Numbered from the stretch's first letter, positions 26,543-37,243 are shown. The stretch: 49,949 nt of DNA from Gammaproteobacteria bacterium (GCA_003252455.1 QKED01000049.1:1-49949), one strand, 5' to 3'. Numbers and translations are program-made. The notes: generated by a model not told the origin, from the letters alone.

Positions 26543-28483
26543 TTACTTCTTGTCGTCCTTCACCTCTTCGAACTCGGCGTCGACCACGTCGTCGTCCTTG
26601 GCGCTGGAGCCACCGGCGGCCTGATCGGCACCACCGGGCGCGGCGCCCTCGCTGGCACCAGCCTGGGCGTAGAGGCGCTCGGCCATCTTGCCGGAGGCCT
26701 CGGCCAGGGCCTGGGTCTTGGCCTCGATGGCCTCCTTGTCGTCGCCCTTGATGACGCCCTCCAGCTCCTTGATGGCGGCCTCGATGGCCTCCTTCTCACC
26801 GGCCTCCAGCTTGTCGTCACCCAGCTCCTTCATGCTCTTACGCACGGAGTGGATCATGCCGTCGGCCTGGTTGCGCGCGTTGACCAGCTCGTGGAACTTC
26901 TTGTCCTCCTCGGCGTTGGCCTCGGCGTCGCGCACCATGCGCTCGATCTCGGCATCGGAGAGGCCGGAGGAGGCCTTGATGACGATCTTCTGCTCCTTGC
27001 CGGTGCCCTTGTCCTTGGCGGAGACGTTGAGGATGCCGTTGGCGTCGATGTCGAAGGTCACCTCGATCTGCGGTACGCCGCGCGGGGCGGGCGGGATCTC
27101 GGTGAGGTCGAAGCGGCCGAGGGACTTGTTGGCGCTGGCCACCTCGCGTTCACCCTGCAGCACGTGCACGGTTACTGCGGTCTGGTTGTCGTCGGCGGTG
27201 GAGAAGACCTGGCTCTGCTTGGTCGGGATGGTGGTGTTCTTGTCGATGAGCTTGGTCATCACACCGCCCATGGTCTCGATACCGAGGGAGAGGGGGGTGA
27301 CGTCGAGCAGCAGCACGTCCTTCACATCGCCACCGAGCACACCACCCTGGATGGCGGCGCCCACGGCCACGGCCTCGTCGGGGTTGACGTCCTTGCGCGG
27401 CTCCTTGCCGAAGATGTTCTTCACGCTCTCCTGCACCTTGGGCATGCGGGTCTGGCCACCGACCAGGATCACGTCGTCGATCTCGGAGGCGGAGAGGCCA
27501 GCGTCCTTGAGGGCGATGCGGCACGGCTCGATGGTGCGGTTGATCAGCTCCTCGACCAGGGACTCCAGCTTGGCGCGGCTCACCTTGATGTTGAGGTGCT
27601 TGGGACCGGAGGCGTCGGCGGTGATGTAGGGCAGGTTGACCTCGGTCTGCTGACTGGAGGAGAGCTCGATCTTGGCCTTCTCGGCGGCCTCCTTGAGGCG
27701 CTGCAGGGCCAGCGGGTCGTTGTGCAGGTCGACACCGCTCTCCTTCTTGAACTCGGCGGCCAGGTAGTCGATGAGGCGCATGTCGAAGTCTTCACCACCG
27801 AGGAAGGTGTCACCGTTGGTGGAGAGCACCTCGAACTGGTGTTCGCCGTCGATCTCGTTGATCTCGATGATGGAGATATCGAAGGTACCGCCGCCGAGGT
27901 CGTAGACGGCGATCTTGCGGTCGCCCTGCTGCTTGTCCATGCCGAAGGCGAGGGCGGCGGCGGTGGGCTCGTTGATGATGCGCTTCACTTCGAGACCGGC
28001 GATGCGTCCGGCGTCCTTGGTGGCCTGACGCTGGGAGTCGTTGAAGTAGGCGGGGACGGTGATTACCGCCTCGGTCACCTCTTCACCGAGGTAGTCCTCG
28101 GCGGTCTTCTTCATCTTCATCAGCACCTTGGCGCTGATCTCCGGCGGGGCCATCTTGCGGCCCTTGGCCTCGACCCAGGCGTCGCCGTTGTCCGCCTTGA
28201 CGATCTTGTAGGGGACCAGTTTGATGTCCTTCTGCACCGCCTGCTCGTCGAAACGGCGGCCGATGAGGCGCTTGACGGCGAAGAAGGTGTTGTTCGGGTT
28301 GGTGACGGCCTGGCGCTTGGCGGTGGCGCCGACCACCACCTCGTCATCGTCCTTGCTGAAGGCGACGATGGAGGGGGTGGTGCGGTCACCCTCGCTGTTT
28401 TCGATCACGCGAGACTTGCCGCCTTCCATCACGGCGACGCAGGAGTTGGTGGTGCCGAGGTCGATGCCGATAATCTTACCCAT
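26543..28483 (-). CDS. dnaK: chaperone DnaK (Hsp70)
   Basis: 646 residues. The ATPase domain opens with [21 protein letters not shown] and has [15 protein letters not shown] and the [11 protein letters not shown] loop; the substrate domain and helical lid follow, with the acidic EEVKDDKK tail. It folds and protects proteins with DnaJ and GrpE. A sigma-32-like promoter lies about 60-85 bases upstream (28543-28569), so it can be transcribed apart from grpE. The gap to grpE is 112 bases. Confidence 0.99.
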   Translation of the reverse strand: MGKIIGIDLGTTNSCVAVMEGGKSRVIENSEGDRTTPSIVAFSKDDDEVVVGATAKRQAVTNPNNTFFAVKRLIGRRFDEQAVQKDIKLVPYKIVKADNGDAWVEAKGRKMAPPEISAKVLMKMKKTAEDYLGEEVTEAVITVPAYFNDSQRQATKDAGRIAGLEVKRIINEPTAAALAFGMDKQQGDRKIAVYDLGGGTFDISIIEINEIDGEHQFEVLSTNGDTFLGGEDFDMRLIDYLAAEFKKESGVDLHNDPLALQRLKEAAEKAKIELSSSQQTEVNLPYITADASGPKHLNIKVSRAKLESLVEELINRTIEPCRIALKDAGLSASEIDDVILVGGQTRMPKVQESVKNIFGKEPRKDVNPDEAVAVGAAIQGGVLGGDVKDVLLLDVTPLSLGIETMGGVMTKLIDKNTTIPTKQSQVFSTADDNQTAVTVHVLQGEREVASANKSLGRFDLTEIPPAPRGVPQIEVTFDIDANGILNVSAKDKGTGKEQKIVIKASSGLSDAEIERMVRDAEANAEEDKKFHELVNARNQADGMIHSVRKSMKELGDDKLEAGEKEAIEAAIKELEGVIKGDDKEAIEAKTQALAEASGKMAERLYAQAGASEGAAPGGADQAAGGSSAKDDDVVDAEFEEVKDDKK

Positions 28484-28542
28484 GATTTATTCTCCAATTC
28501 TTTCAATGTATTAGCGCAGTAGGCGCCAATTGATGTGCACTT

Positions 28543-28569
28543 AATAGGGGCTCTCGGATGGCTTTCAAG
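28543..28569 (-). promoter_or_regulatory. sigma-32-like promoter of dnaK
   Basis: On the minus strand CTTGAA (28564-28569), a 13-base spacer, then CCCCTATT (28543-28550). This is close to the heat-shock consensus CTTGAA-N13/14-CCCCATnT. Confidence 0.75.
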
Positions 28570-28595
28570 GGCCTTGTCGAAGGCAATATCGGCCC

Positions 28596-29168
28596 TCAGG
28601 AGGCGGCCACCACCACCATCGCCGGGCGCAGCAGACGCTCGTTGAGCAGGTAACCCTTCTGGTAGACGGTGACCACAGAATCGGGGGCGTGGTCGGGGCT
28701 CGGCACCAGGGTCATCGCCTGGTGCAGGTCGGGGTTGAACTTCTCCCCCTCGACACCCACGGCCTTGATGCCGAACTTCTCCATCACCCCGGCGAGCATC
28801 TTCAACGTCAGCTCCATCCCCTCGCGCAGTTTGGCCAGGTTCTCGTCGTCGCCCTCGGCGGCCTTGAGACCCATCTCCAGGCTGTCGCGCACCGGCAGCA
28901 GCTCCTGGGCGAAATTCTCCAGGGCGAACTTGTGCGCGTTGGCGACATCACGCTCGGTGCGACGACGCAGGTTGTCCATCTCGGCCTGCAGGCGCAGCAG
29001 TTGGTCCCAGTGGGCGTCGGCCTTGCTGCGGGCGTCTTCCAGCAGGGCCTGGAGGTTTTCGGTCGGGGCCGCCTCGGCCTCGGGGGGCGGTGTCGCGGCG
29101 TCGCTGTGCGTCGCGCTGCTCGCTGGCACCGCTTCCTCTTCGGTGGCGGTAGGCTTGGTGTCGCTCAT
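28596..29168 (-). CDS. grpE: nucleotide exchange factor GrpE
   Basis: 190 residues. The N-terminus is a low-complexity Ala/Glu/Thr tail (about 1-40), then the long coiled coil with DNLRRRTERDVANAHKFALENFAQELLPVRDSLEMGL, and the beta-domain FGIKAVGVEGEKFNPDLHQAMTLVPSPDHAPDSVVTVYQKGYLLNERLLRPAMVVVA. It exchanges ADP for ATP on DnaK. It lies 82 bases downstream of hrcA, with its own sigma-32-like promoter overlapping the end of hrcA. Confidence 0.98.
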   Translation of the reverse strand: MSDTKPTATEEEAVPASSATHSDAATPPPEAEAAPTENLQALLEDARSKADAHWDQLLRLQAEMDNLRRRTERDVANAHKFALENFAQELLPVRDSLEMGLKAAEGDDENLAKLREGMELTLKMLAGVMEKFGIKAVGVEGEKFNPDLHQAMTLVPSPDHAPDSVVTVYQKGYLLNERLLRPAMVVVAAS

Positions 29169-29239
29169 TCAGGTCTCTCCATCTACAGGTAATTGGGTCT
29201 TTGGGCGTGCACGTGGCAGGCCGGTAATTCGCCGATGAA

Positions 29240-29266
29240 TGTTGGGGCTATTAGCTCTGATTCAAT
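29240..29266 (-). promoter_or_regulatory. sigma-32-like promoter of grpE
   Basis: On the minus strand ATTGAA (plus-strand 29261-29266), a 13-base spacer, then CCCCAACA (29240-29247). One mismatch in the -35; the -10 keeps CCCCA. It overlaps the last codons of hrcA. Confidence 0.6.
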
Positions 29267-30294
29267 ACGTGTCCGAGCAGCCGGGCGGTGATGTCGACCA
29301 CCGGGATAACGCGGTCGTAGGCCATGCGTGTGGGGCCGATGACACCGAGTACGCCGACCGTCTGCTCACCGATGCGATAGGGGGCGGTGACCACGCTACA
29401 GTCGCCCAAGGGGCCGTAGCCGGATTCGTCGCCGATGAAGATCTGCACCCCCTGGCTGTGCAGGGACTGGTCGAGCAGTTGCAGAATGTCGCGCTTGGCG
29501 TTGAACGCCTCGAACAGGGCGCGCAGCTTCTCGACCTGGGCGATCTCTGAGTAGCCCATGAGGTTGGTCTCGCCGGCCAGGATGAAGTCTGCCTGCGGCT
29601 TCTCCGACGTCTCGGCGAGGCTCTGCTGGGCCATCACCAGGGCGTCGGTCATCAGTTTGTCCATCGCCGCGCGCGCCTCCTCCATCTCGCTGATCAGGGT
29701 CTCGCGAACCTGGTCGAGGCTCTTACCCGAGAGGTGGCGGTTGAGGTAGTTACCCAGGCTGGTCAGCTCGGCGGCGCTGTAGTCACGCGGCACCTGGATG
29801 ATGCGGTTCTGCACCTCGTCCTCGTTGAAGACGAGGATGGTGAGTACGCGGCGGTTGGATAGGGGCAAAAATTCCAGGTGACGCAGGGTCACGCTGGGCT
29901 TGGTGAAGCGTGGCAGCATGACGATACCGGCCATCGAGGTGAGGCTCGACAGGGTCTGGCTCGCGTGCTGCATCAGCACCTGTTTGTCGGCCACCCCGCT
30001 GAGCTTTTGGCGTAGTGCCTCGACCTCGGGTTGGTCTAGGCGCTTGACCGTGAGCAGGGTGTCGACGAAGAGGCGATACCCCTTGGCGGTGGGGATGCGC
30101 CCGGCAGAGGTATGAGGCGAGACGACCAGCCCGAGCTCTTCGAGGTCGGCCATGACGTTGCGGATGGTGGCGGGACTCAGGTCGAGACCGTCGCGCGAGA
30201 GGGTGCGCGAGCCGACCGGTTGGCCGTCACGGATATGCCGCTCGATGAGCAGTTTGAGCAGACGTTGGGCGCGTTCGTTGAGGGTATCGGTCAC
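29251..30294 (-). CDS. hrcA: heat-inducible transcription repressor HrcA
   Basis: 347 residues. It binds CIRCE operators and represses chaperone genes when folded with chaperonin help. The N-terminal winged helix is LNERAQRLLKLLIERHIRDGQPVGSRTLSRDG..LSPATIRNVMADLEELGLV, followed by SPHTSAGRIPTAKGYRLFVD; a GAF-like regulatory domain follows, ending IGPTRMAYDRVIPVVDITARLLG. A CIRCE element lies 46 bases upstream, so it represses itself. It heads the hrcA-grpE-dnaK-dnaJ order. Confidence 0.98.
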   Translation of the reverse strand: MTDTLNERAQRLLKLLIERHIRDGQPVGSRTLSRDGLDLSPATIRNVMADLEELGLVVSPHTSAGRIPTAKGYRLFVDTLLTVKRLDQPEVEALRQKLSGVADKQVLMQHASQTLSSLTSMAGIVMLPRFTKPSVTLRHLEFLPLSNRRVLTILVFNEDEVQNRIIQVPRDYSAAELTSLGNYLNRHLSGKSLDQVRETLISEMEEARAAMDKLMTDALVMAQQSLAETSEKPQADFILAGETNLMGYSEIAQVEKLRALFEAFNAKRDILQLLDQSLHSQGVQIFIGDESGYGPLGDCSVVTAPYRIGEQTVGVLGVIGPTRMAYDRVIPVVDITARLLGHVLNQS

Positions 30295-30326
30295 GGTTAG
30301 CGTCGGGCATCTGGATGACGTGGGGG

Positions 30327-30332
30327 ATTATA
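30327..30332 (-). promoter_or_regulatory. -10 element of hrcA
   Basis: TATAAT on the minus strand. A TTGTTG lies 18 bases further upstream, inside the CIRCE spacer, so a bound HrcA would cover the -35. Confidence 0.6.
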
Positions 30333-30339
30333 GACAGCT

Positions 30340-30366
30340 TTAGCACTCACCAACAAGGAGTGCCAA
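30340..30366. promoter_or_regulatory. CIRCE operator (HrcA binding site)
   Basis: TTAGCACTC, nine bases, GAGTGCCAA. The consensus is TTAGCACTC-N9-GAGTGCTAA, so there is one mismatch. It sits just upstream of the hrcA -10. Confidence 0.92.
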
Positions 30367-30574
30367 CAATCGGACCACGCCGCTCCTGGGTGGTTCCCAT
30401 GTGGCGTGGGTCGAGTAGGGGGAAACGTGATATAGAGGCGGCGCGAGGGGGGGCGGGGCAGTGGTGTCGTCTTGGATGAGAGATCGCGTCCCAGTGGTCA
30501 CGCGCTGGGCCGCGTGCGTGCACCTGTTGGTATGGGCAGGTCGTGACAGCCGTCCCTGGCTGAAGGTCGGGGGG

Positions 30575-31042
30575 CTATTTGCGCTGGCGAAAATCGGTGT
30601 GGCACGCCTTGCATGCCTTACCCAGGGCGCCGGCCTGTTCTCCGGCAGCGGCCATGTCTCCCGCCTCGACGGCGGCGTGCAGTGCCTTGGCGATCTGCTC
30701 GGCCTTGTCGGCGGCCGCGGCGAACTCCACCGGGTTCTCCCACACCTCGGGTTTGGCGGCGGTGTCGGCGGCAAAGTCGGAACCAGGGGGGAAGAGGGCG
30801 GGCAGACCCTGCATCAGTCCGGCCAGTGCGGCGGTGTGGGTGGCGAGTCGTTCAGGCTGCTGCACCTTGCCTTGGAGCAGGGCACTGGTCGCCTTCAGGT
30901 GGGCGGCGCTCGCCTCCATTACCTGCTCGCGGTATTCGAAGATCGCGTCACCCTCTTCTTCGGCGTGAAGCGGGGTGCTCAGGGTCAGTGTGGCCCCGAG
31001 GGAGAGCAGGGCGAGGCGGAGTGTAGGGTGAAGATCAGGCAT
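30575..31042 (-). CDS. cytochrome c'
   Basis: 155 residues from the ATG at 31042, with AAGGAG a few bases upstream; an earlier in-frame start would displace the signal peptide. Signal peptide about 1-27 (cut near LHA-EEE). The mature part is a four-helix protein opening DAIFEYREQVMEASAAHLKAT and ending with the haem site CKACH (144-148) and TDFRQRK. That is the cytochrome c' plan: C-terminal CxxCH, His as fifth ligand, usually an open sixth site that binds NO or CO in the periplasm. It lies 69 bases downstream of xthA on the same strand; read-through is possible, but a small hairpin lies between. Confidence 0.9.
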   Translation of the reverse strand: MPDLHPTLRLALLSLGATLTLSTPLHAEEEGDAIFEYREQVMEASAAHLKATSALLQGKVQQPERLATHTAALAGLMQGLPALFPPGSDFAADTAAKPEVWENPVEFAAAADKAEQIAKALHAAVEAGDMAAAGEQAGALGKACKACHTDFRQRK

Positions 31043-31111
31043 GTGTGGACTCCTTGTGGTGGGGGGGACTCTCCTCCCAATGGGCACAGGCACGCCCCCT
31101 CTCAAGGGGCA

Positions 31112-31924
31112 TCAGACGAACCGTGCCCAGACGGGGGCGTGGTCCGAGGGTTTCTCCATGCCACGTAGGGGGTAGTCGATGCCGCTTTCGTGACAGCGGG
31201 CCATCAGCGGTGCGGTGGCGAGGATGAAGTCGATGCGCAGGCCACGTTTGGGCTCGTCGTCGAAGCCCTTGCTGCGGTAGTCGAACCAGCTGAATAGGGC
31301 GCTGTCATCGGGGTGTTGTTCGCGGTAGGTGTCGTGCAGGCCCCATGCGACCAGATGCTCGAACCACTCGCGCTCCTCGGGCAGGAAGCTGCACTTGCCG
31401 CTCTTCAACCAGCGCTTGGCGTTGGCCTCGCCGAGGCCGATGTCGAGGTCTTGCGGGGCGATGTTCATGTCGCCCATCACCACCAGTGCCTCGTCGGGGC
31501 TGTGACCTTGCCGCAGAAGGGTCAGCAGATCGGCGTAGAAGCGCGCCTTGTGTGGGAATTTCAGCGCATGGTCGCGGCTCTCGCCTTGAGGGAAGTAGCC
31601 GTTGTAGACGCCGATCGAGCCCCCTTGTCCATCGTCGTAGCGACCGAAGATGAGGCGCCGCTGAGCCTCTTCACCCTCGCCCGGGAAGCCGAGGCGCAGC
31701 TCCAGTGGGGGCTGCTTGCTCAGCAAGGCGACCCCGTAGTGGGCCTTCTGACCGTAATGCGCCACATGGTAGCCGAGCGCCTCTACCTCGGCGCGGGGGA
31801 AGGCGTCGTCGTGCACCTTGATCTCCTGCAGGCCGATGATATCCGGGTCGTGCTGATCGCGTAGGGCCTCCAGTTGGTGCAGACGGCTGCGCAGGCCATT
31901 GATGTTGAAGGATACGATCTTCAT
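31112..31924 (-). CDS. xthA: exodeoxyribonuclease III
   Basis: 270 residues from the ATG at 31924 (AGGAGTG precedes it; an upstream in-frame start is discarded). A Mg-dependent AP endonuclease/3'-exonuclease for base excision repair. Motifs in order: [22 protein letters not shown] (metal-binding Glu), [35 protein letters not shown] (the DxN pair), [10 protein letters not shown] and [10 protein letters not shown] (catalytic Asp-His). All are present. A promoter is seen at 31953-31981. Confidence 0.96.
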   Translation of the reverse strand: MKIVSFNINGLRSRLHQLEALRDQHDPDIIGLQEIKVHDDAFPRAEVEALGYHVAHYGQKAHYGVALLSKQPPLELRLGFPGEGEEAQRRLIFGRYDDGQGGSIGVYNGYFPQGESRDHALKFPHKARFYADLLTLLRQGHSPDEALVVMGDMNIAPQDLDIGLGEANAKRWLKSGKCSFLPEEREWFEHLVAWGLHDTYREQHPDDSALFSWFDYRSKGFDDEPKRGLRIDFILATAPLMARCHESGIDYPLRGMEKPSDHAPVWARFV

Positions 31925-31952
31925 GCTCACTCCTGATTGACTGCTGCACCCC

Positions 31953-31981
31953 ATGATACGCCAGACGAGCACCCGTGCCAG
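31953..31981 (-). promoter_or_regulatory. sigma-70-type promoter of xthA
   Basis: On the minus strand CTGGCA (31976-31981), a 17-base spacer, then TATCAT (31953-31958), with the ATG about 29 bases further on. Confidence 0.55.
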
Positions 31982-32229
31982 CGTACGTACCGTTGGGTAG
32001 GGCTGCGGTTGCTCCCGGCCACGTTAGCGATTTGCGTCACAGTAGGTATATAGGAGAGTGGGGCCGCTGTGCGTAGCAGGCCCCCATGCTCGGCGGTGAG
32101 AGGTCTACAAGTGGCTCCTTTGGACCCATACAGGGTTGTTTCAGCGACCTCTGCGTTTATGCACCCGTCGGATCTGTACGGGGTTGTCGCCAGGGCGTGA
32201 TGACCAGGGACAGAGGGTGGTGATGGCGG

Positions 32230-32258
32230 CTGACAGTCTGGTGGGTATACACCATAAT
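32230..32258 (+). promoter_or_regulatory. sigma-70-type promoter of the zinc-ribbon gene
   Basis: CTGACA (32230-32235), a 17-base spacer, CATAAT (32253-32258). Five of six bases match consensus in each box. Confidence 0.7.
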
Positions 32259-32304
32259 GGACCCCTCAGCGGGGGTGGTCCCCGCCTGCGAGGGAGGTTT
32301 AGCC

Positions 32305-32820
32305 ATGAGCGAACAAGAAGAAGAGCGTTTCGACAAGCACCTGGTCGAGGCCTACGACCGCATGCTCGACCATGTGAAAGAGGCCTTCACTGAGAAGGGG
32401 ATGTGGCGTGCCATCGACAGCGCCGCAGAGAAGACCTCCGAGCTGATGGAGCTGAGTCGCGAGGAGAGCGAGCGAGTGAGCGACTACCTGCGCCGTGACC
32501 TGCACGACGCCGCCGAGTTCATCGCCGATGGCTCACGCGAGTTGGGTGACTGGTTGCGCTTCGATACCCAAGTGATCGAGCGCGGGCTGTTCGATGCCTT
32601 CAGCCGTGCCGTGGATCAGACCCGTGTCGAGCTGGAGGAGTTCAAGGAGCGCAATCAGGCGCTGGCCGAGTGGCACACCGGCGAGGTGGCCTCTATCGGT
32701 ACGCTGGAGTGTAAGGCGTGTGGTGCGCACATCCACTTTCACAAGACCGGTCATATTCCGCCTTGCCCGAAGTGTGCCAGCACCCACTTTCGGCGTATCT
32801 CCGACTCCGACGAGGAGTAG
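32305..32820 (+). CDS. zinc-ribbon protein of the DUF1451/YbeL type
   Basis: 171 residues from ATG 32305, with GGGAGG 8 bases upstream; an in-frame start at 32257 lies upstream of the likely transcript start and is rejected. The first 135 residues are highly charged and helical, probably coiled coil (KHLVEAYDRMLDHVKEAF...). The C-terminus is a zinc ribbon with CKACG and, after an HIHFHKTGHIPP segment, CPKC, then ASTHFRR. This layout matches DUF1451 proteins such as E. coli YbeL, whose function is unknown. Transcription ends at the hairpin at 32895-32924. Confidence 0.85.
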   Translation: MSEQEEERFDKHLVEAYDRMLDHVKEAFTEKGMWRAIDSAAEKTSELMELSREESERVSDYLRRDLHDAAEFIADGSRELGDWLRFDTQVIERGLFDAFSRAVDQTRVELEEFKERNQALAEWHTGEVASIGTLECKACGAHIHFHKTGHIPPCPKCASTHFRRISDSDEE

Positions 32821-32894
32821 CGGCCCGTGGAGGTGTCCGGTCTTCGACCGGCGCCTCCCGTAGGGGGAGTCCGCTTGCCCGATGCAGAAACGAA

Positions 32895-32924
32895 AAAGGC
32901 CGATGCATCACTGCATCGGCCTTT
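32895..32924. terminator. bidirectional terminator between the zinc-ribbon gene and tRNA-Gly
   Basis: A 13-base-pair stem with a 4-base loop (32908-32911), flanked by A-run and T-run, so it can work for both converging transcripts. Confidence 0.88.
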
Positions 32925-32933
32925 CTCTTTGTC

Positions 32934-33009
32934 TGGAGCGGGAAACGAGATTCGAACTCGCGACCCCAACCTTGGCAAGGTTGTGCTCTACCAACTGAGC
33001 TATTCCCGC
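32934..33009 (-). tRNA. tRNA-Gly(GCC)
   Basis: 76 bases including an encoded CCA (32934-32936). On the minus strand the acceptor arms GCGGGAA and TTCCCGC pair, the D-arm has TAGCTCAGTTGGTAGAGC, the anticodon loop reads CTTGCCAAG (anticodon GCC), and the T-arm has GTTCGAATC. Confidence 0.97.
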
Positions 33010-33368
33010 TGATTCGCGCACAGCTGATAATTGAAATCTTCTTCAATTACAACTTGTTACGCTTGTTGTGAAGAGGCATCGCCTCAGCACGGGGCGCATA
33101 ATGCCCGAGCGAGGCCGGGTCGTCAACCCTTCACGAGAAAGAAATCGAATTTACCGCCCCACAGGGCGAACCCAGCAGGGCGTAGGGGCACACCCGACCT
33201 TCTACTCAGGTGGCCCATCGTGCTGATTATCTGGACGAGGGCGTTCAATACGAAACGACATCTAGTCCGTTTGTTCTATGTCTCCAAATTTGCTCAAAAT
33301 GCTATGTTTAGAGGGACCTCTAGAGCACCTTTCTGTGGCTCTAATCGTTTAATACAAGGATGCTCCTC
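33010..33368. other. intergenic region between tRNA-Gly and the PEP-CTERM gene
   Basis: 359 bases, more AT-rich than its surroundings, especially 33220-33368. It contains a TTGTAA-17-TATCAG candidate promoter for the tRNA on the minus strand and an inverted repeat ATTGAA/TTCAAT near 33032-33049. No clear sigma-54 site was found before the PEP-CTERM gene. No gene is seen. Confidence 0.45.
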
Positions 33369-34052
33369 ATGTCTATGACTCGACCGCTTTCGCGCCTCTT
33401 CCTACCCCTTGTCTGCCTCCTCGCTAGCCCCGCACTCTATGCCGCCACACTCACCACCGTGAGTAATCTCAACCAGACGTCCGGCGGCTCCGCGCCCTTG
33501 AGCGCCAACAGCTACAATCTGCTCGGTAGCGCGTTTACCGTCGGCAGCGCCGACCTTGAACTGCTGAGTGCACGGGTGAGCTTCACCTTAGCCAACCCGG
33601 GCTTGTCGGCGAATGTGCAGTTTTTCCTCTATGACAACAATGTCGACCGTCCCGGCTCGCTCTTGACCACCTTCACCGGACCTACCGACCCTGGCAATGG
33701 GGTGGTCACCTACGGCCTCGCCACCAGCTATCTGCTGACACAAGGCTCCACCTACTGGCTGATGGGGCTCAACACCGGAACCACCCTCGGACCCTCTTGG
33801 TATTTCACCAACTCCGATAGTGAGGACGCGAGTGGTGTGGCCGGTTGGACCATCTCCTCGACCGCGGCAGAGAGTACCAACTCGGGTTCTACCTACACCC
33901 TCTACCCCGGTCCGCAGATGTTCTCCATCCAGGTCTATCGTATCCCCGAGCCCTCGGTCGCCTTCGCCTCGTTGCTCGGCTTCGTCGCCTTCGGTGGGGT
34001 GGCACGTCGCCGCCACCTCCAGCACAAGGTCACCAAGCATCCTGCCGTGTGA
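33369..34052 (+). CDS. PEP-CTERM sorting-domain protein (choice-of-anchor R-like)
   Basis: 227 residues from ATG 33369; an AAGG about 10 bases upstream fits it, and nearby ATGs at 33360 and 33375 are also possible. Signal peptide about 1-26 (RLFLPLVCLLASPALYAA). The mature part is a Ser/Thr/Gly-rich beta domain (LLGSAFTVGSADLELLSARVSF..., FFLYDNNVDRPGSLL) resembling choice-of-anchor R domains. The C-terminus is a textbook PEP-CTERM signal: IPEPS, a hydrophobic helix FASLLGFVAFGGVA, then RRR. Exosortases recognise such signals and process exported proteins destined for the surface or matrix. An exosortase gene lies at 46331, 12 kb away. Composition is close to the chromosome, not to the exosortase cluster. 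Confidence 0.9.
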   Translation: MSMTRPLSRLFLPLVCLLASPALYAATLTTVSNLNQTSGGSAPLSANSYNLLGSAFTVGSADLELLSARVSFTLANPGLSANVQFFLYDNNVDRPGSLLTTFTGPTDPGNGVVTYGLATSYLLTQGSTYWLMGLNTGTTLGPSWYFTNSDSEDASGVAGWTISSTAAESTNSGSTYTLYPGPQMFSIQVYRIPEPSVAFASLLGFVAFGGVARRRHLQHKVTKHPAV

Positions 34053-34201
34053 CCTGTTCGTGCCGTCGACCATCGCCTTGCGGACACACCCCCGACTGTG
34101 AGGGTGTCGCGCGCGGGCGATGGAAGCGCTCTCTACGGCTGCGCGTGCCCGTCTACACGCCCTCTCGACGCCCTACGCAAGCCCGCACCCCTCCCGTATA
34201 A

Positions 34202-35524
<1,323 letters not shown>

Positions 35525-35542
35525 GGGCACCTCCAAGTCAGA

Positions 35543-35621
35543 TTGGCCACGGAGGCACGGAGTACACGGAGCTGATAAGCGCTTAACCGTATTCTCTGTC
35601 TCCTCCGTGACTCCGTGGCAA
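35543..35621. repeat. palindromic repeat element, copy 2
   Basis: About 79 bases. The arms (35543-35571 and about 35593-35621) are imperfect inverted repeats containing CCACGGAGGCACGGAG and its partner. It is related to the arms of the element at 26282-26421 but has a much shorter centre. It lies 19 bases after serS, before cysG. Confidence 0.8.
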
Positions 35622-35769
35622 GTCTTCAGCTTGAATCCGCCGCCACGGGCCCAAATCTACCCCGCAGAATATTAGAACCACCTTATATCCCCTCTGGGTA
35701 AGGGGTGGCCTCGGCCATTTGGGTTAAACTGGTCGACTCTCTTCGTCCCCACAAAGGTAGCTGAGTACG

Positions 35770-37173
35770 ATGGATTTCCTCCCCATTTTCATGAACATGC
35801 GTGGCCGTCTGGCGCTGGTGGTCGGTGGCGGTGAGGTGGCGACACGCAAGGTCGCCCTGCTGCGCGAGGCGGGCGCCAAGGTGCGTCTGGTCTCTCCCGA
35901 TTTGAGCAGTGCCCTGCGTGACCAGTTCGCCGCCGGGGGGATGGAGTATCGAGCCGGGAGCTTCAGCGAGGCGGACCTCGACGGCGTGAGCCTGGTGATC
36001 GCCGCCACCGACAACACCGAGGTGAACGCCGAGGTGGCGCGTCTGGCCGATGCCCGCGCGCTGCCGGTGAACGTGGTGGACAACGCCGAGGCGGGCAACT
36101 TCATCATGCCCTCGATCATCGACCGCTCGCCGGTGCAGATCGCCGTCTCCACCGGCGGTAGTTCGCCGGTGCTGGCGCGCCTGCTGCGCGCCCACCTGGA
36201 GAGCACCATCCCCTCCACCTATGGTCGTCTGGCGCAGCTGGTGGAGCGCTTCCGCGACGCGGTCAAGACGCGCTTCGGCGATGTCAACGCGCGGCGCAAG
36301 TTCTGGGAGTCGATCCTGCAAGGGGAGGTGGCCGAGCTGATCTTCTCCGGCAAGCACGACGACGCCGAGTCCTCACTGGAGAAGGCGATCGCCGCTGGTG
36401 GTGCTGAGCACGCCGGTGAGGTCTATCTGGTCGGCGGCGGCCCCGGCGACCCGGACCTGCTCACCTTCCGCGCCCTGCGCCTGATGCAGCAGGCGGATGT
36501 GATCGTCTACGACCGCCTCATCTCCGCCGAGGTGCTCGACATGTGCCGGCGCGACGCCCACCGCATCTACGTGGGCAAGGAGCGCGACAACCACTCGGTG
36601 CCGCAGGACCAGATCAACCAACTGCTGGTGGACCTGGCCAAGGAGGGCAAGCGCGTCTGCCGCCTCAAGGGTGGTGACCCGTTTGTCTTCGGCCGTGGTG
36701 GCGAGGAGATCGACACCCTTACCGCCAACGGCGTCAACTTCCAGGTGGTGCCCGGCATCACCGCCGCGCTCGGTACCGCTGCCTACGCCGGTATCCCGCT
36801 GACCCACCGCGACTACTCGCAGGCGGCGGTGTTCGTCACCGGCCACCTCAAAGACAACACCATGAACCTCAACTGGCCGGCGCTGGCGCAGCCCAACCAG
36901 ACGGTGGTCTTCTACATGGGCCTCAAGGGTCTGCCGGTGATCTGCGCCAAGCTGATGGAGCACGGCCTGCCCGCCGAGACCCCCATCGCCCTGGTGCAGC
37001 AGGCGACCACGCCGCGTCAGCGCGTCTTCACCGGCACCCTGGGCGGTATGCCGGAGCAGATCCAAAAGGTGGAGATCAAACCGCCGACGCTGATCATCGT
37101 CGGCAACGTGGTCAAGCTGCACGACAAGCTGAAGTGGTTTGTCTCGCCTGCGGAAGAGGCGGCGCAGGGCTAA
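35770..37173 (+). CDS. cysG: siroheme synthase CysG (trifunctional)
   Basis: 467 residues. The N-terminal half is the NAD-dependent precorrin-2 dehydrogenase/sirohydrochlorin ferrochelatase: [28 protein letters not shown], then [40 protein letters not shown]. The C-terminal half (about 215-460) is uroporphyrinogen-III methyltransferase: [32 protein letters not shown], then [17 protein letters not shown] and [20 protein letters not shown]. It makes siroheme for sulfite and nitrite reductases; neither is in the window. It ends at a bidirectional terminator. Confidence 0.98.
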   Translation: MDFLPIFMNMRGRLALVVGGGEVATRKVALLREAGAKVRLVSPDLSSALRDQFAAGGMEYRAGSFSEADLDGVSLVIAATDNTEVNAEVARLADARALPVNVVDNAEAGNFIMPSIIDRSPVQIAVSTGGSSPVLARLLRAHLESTIPSTYGRLAQLVERFRDAVKTRFGDVNARRKFWESILQGEVAELIFSGKHDDAESSLEKAIAAGGAEHAGEVYLVGGGPGDPDLLTFRALRLMQQADVIVYDRLISAEVLDMCRRDAHRIYVGKERDNHSVPQDQINQLLVDLAKEGKRVCRLKGGDPFVFGRGGEEIDTLTANGVNFQVVPGITAALGTAAYAGIPLTHRDYSQAAVFVTGHLKDNTMNLNWPALAQPNQTVVFYMGLKGLPVICAKLMEHGLPAETPIALVQQATTPRQRVFTGTLGGMPEQIQKVEIKPPTLIIVGNVVKLHDKLKWFVSPAEEAAQG

Positions 37174-37192
37174 TTGACGTACACGTAGGGCG

Positions 37193-37223
37193 AAAGAAAA
37201 CCGGCTCATGCCCGGTTTTCTTT
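37193..37223. terminator. bidirectional terminator cysG / rhodanese
   Basis: A 12-base-pair stem (37193-37204 with 37212-37223), CCGG base flanked by AAAGAAAA and TTTTCTTT, and a 7-base loop, between convergent genes. Confidence 0.9.
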
Positions 37224-37243
37224 ATCGTTGAGGGTAACAGGGC

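Larger units (their letters stand above)
31925..32304. other. divergent intergenic region xthA / zinc-ribbon gene
   Basis: 380 bases. Promoters for both genes are annotated separately (31953-31981 minus, 32230-32258 plus). A 6-base-pair hairpin (32269-32274 with 32280-32285) forms in the zinc-ribbon leader just before its ribosome site. Two loosely similar segments around 32127 and 32176 share a TACRGGGTTGT-like core. No gene is seen. Confidence 0.5.

Noticed and set aside
26492-28522. 676-codon open frame opposite dnaK
   Set aside because: Low-complexity Gly/Leu/Val/Asp product covering exactly the dnaK gene; no independent support.
33220-33368. Sigma-54 promoter before the PEP-CTERM gene
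   Set aside because: No GG-N10-GC pair of the TGGCAC/TTGCA type could be found in the leader.
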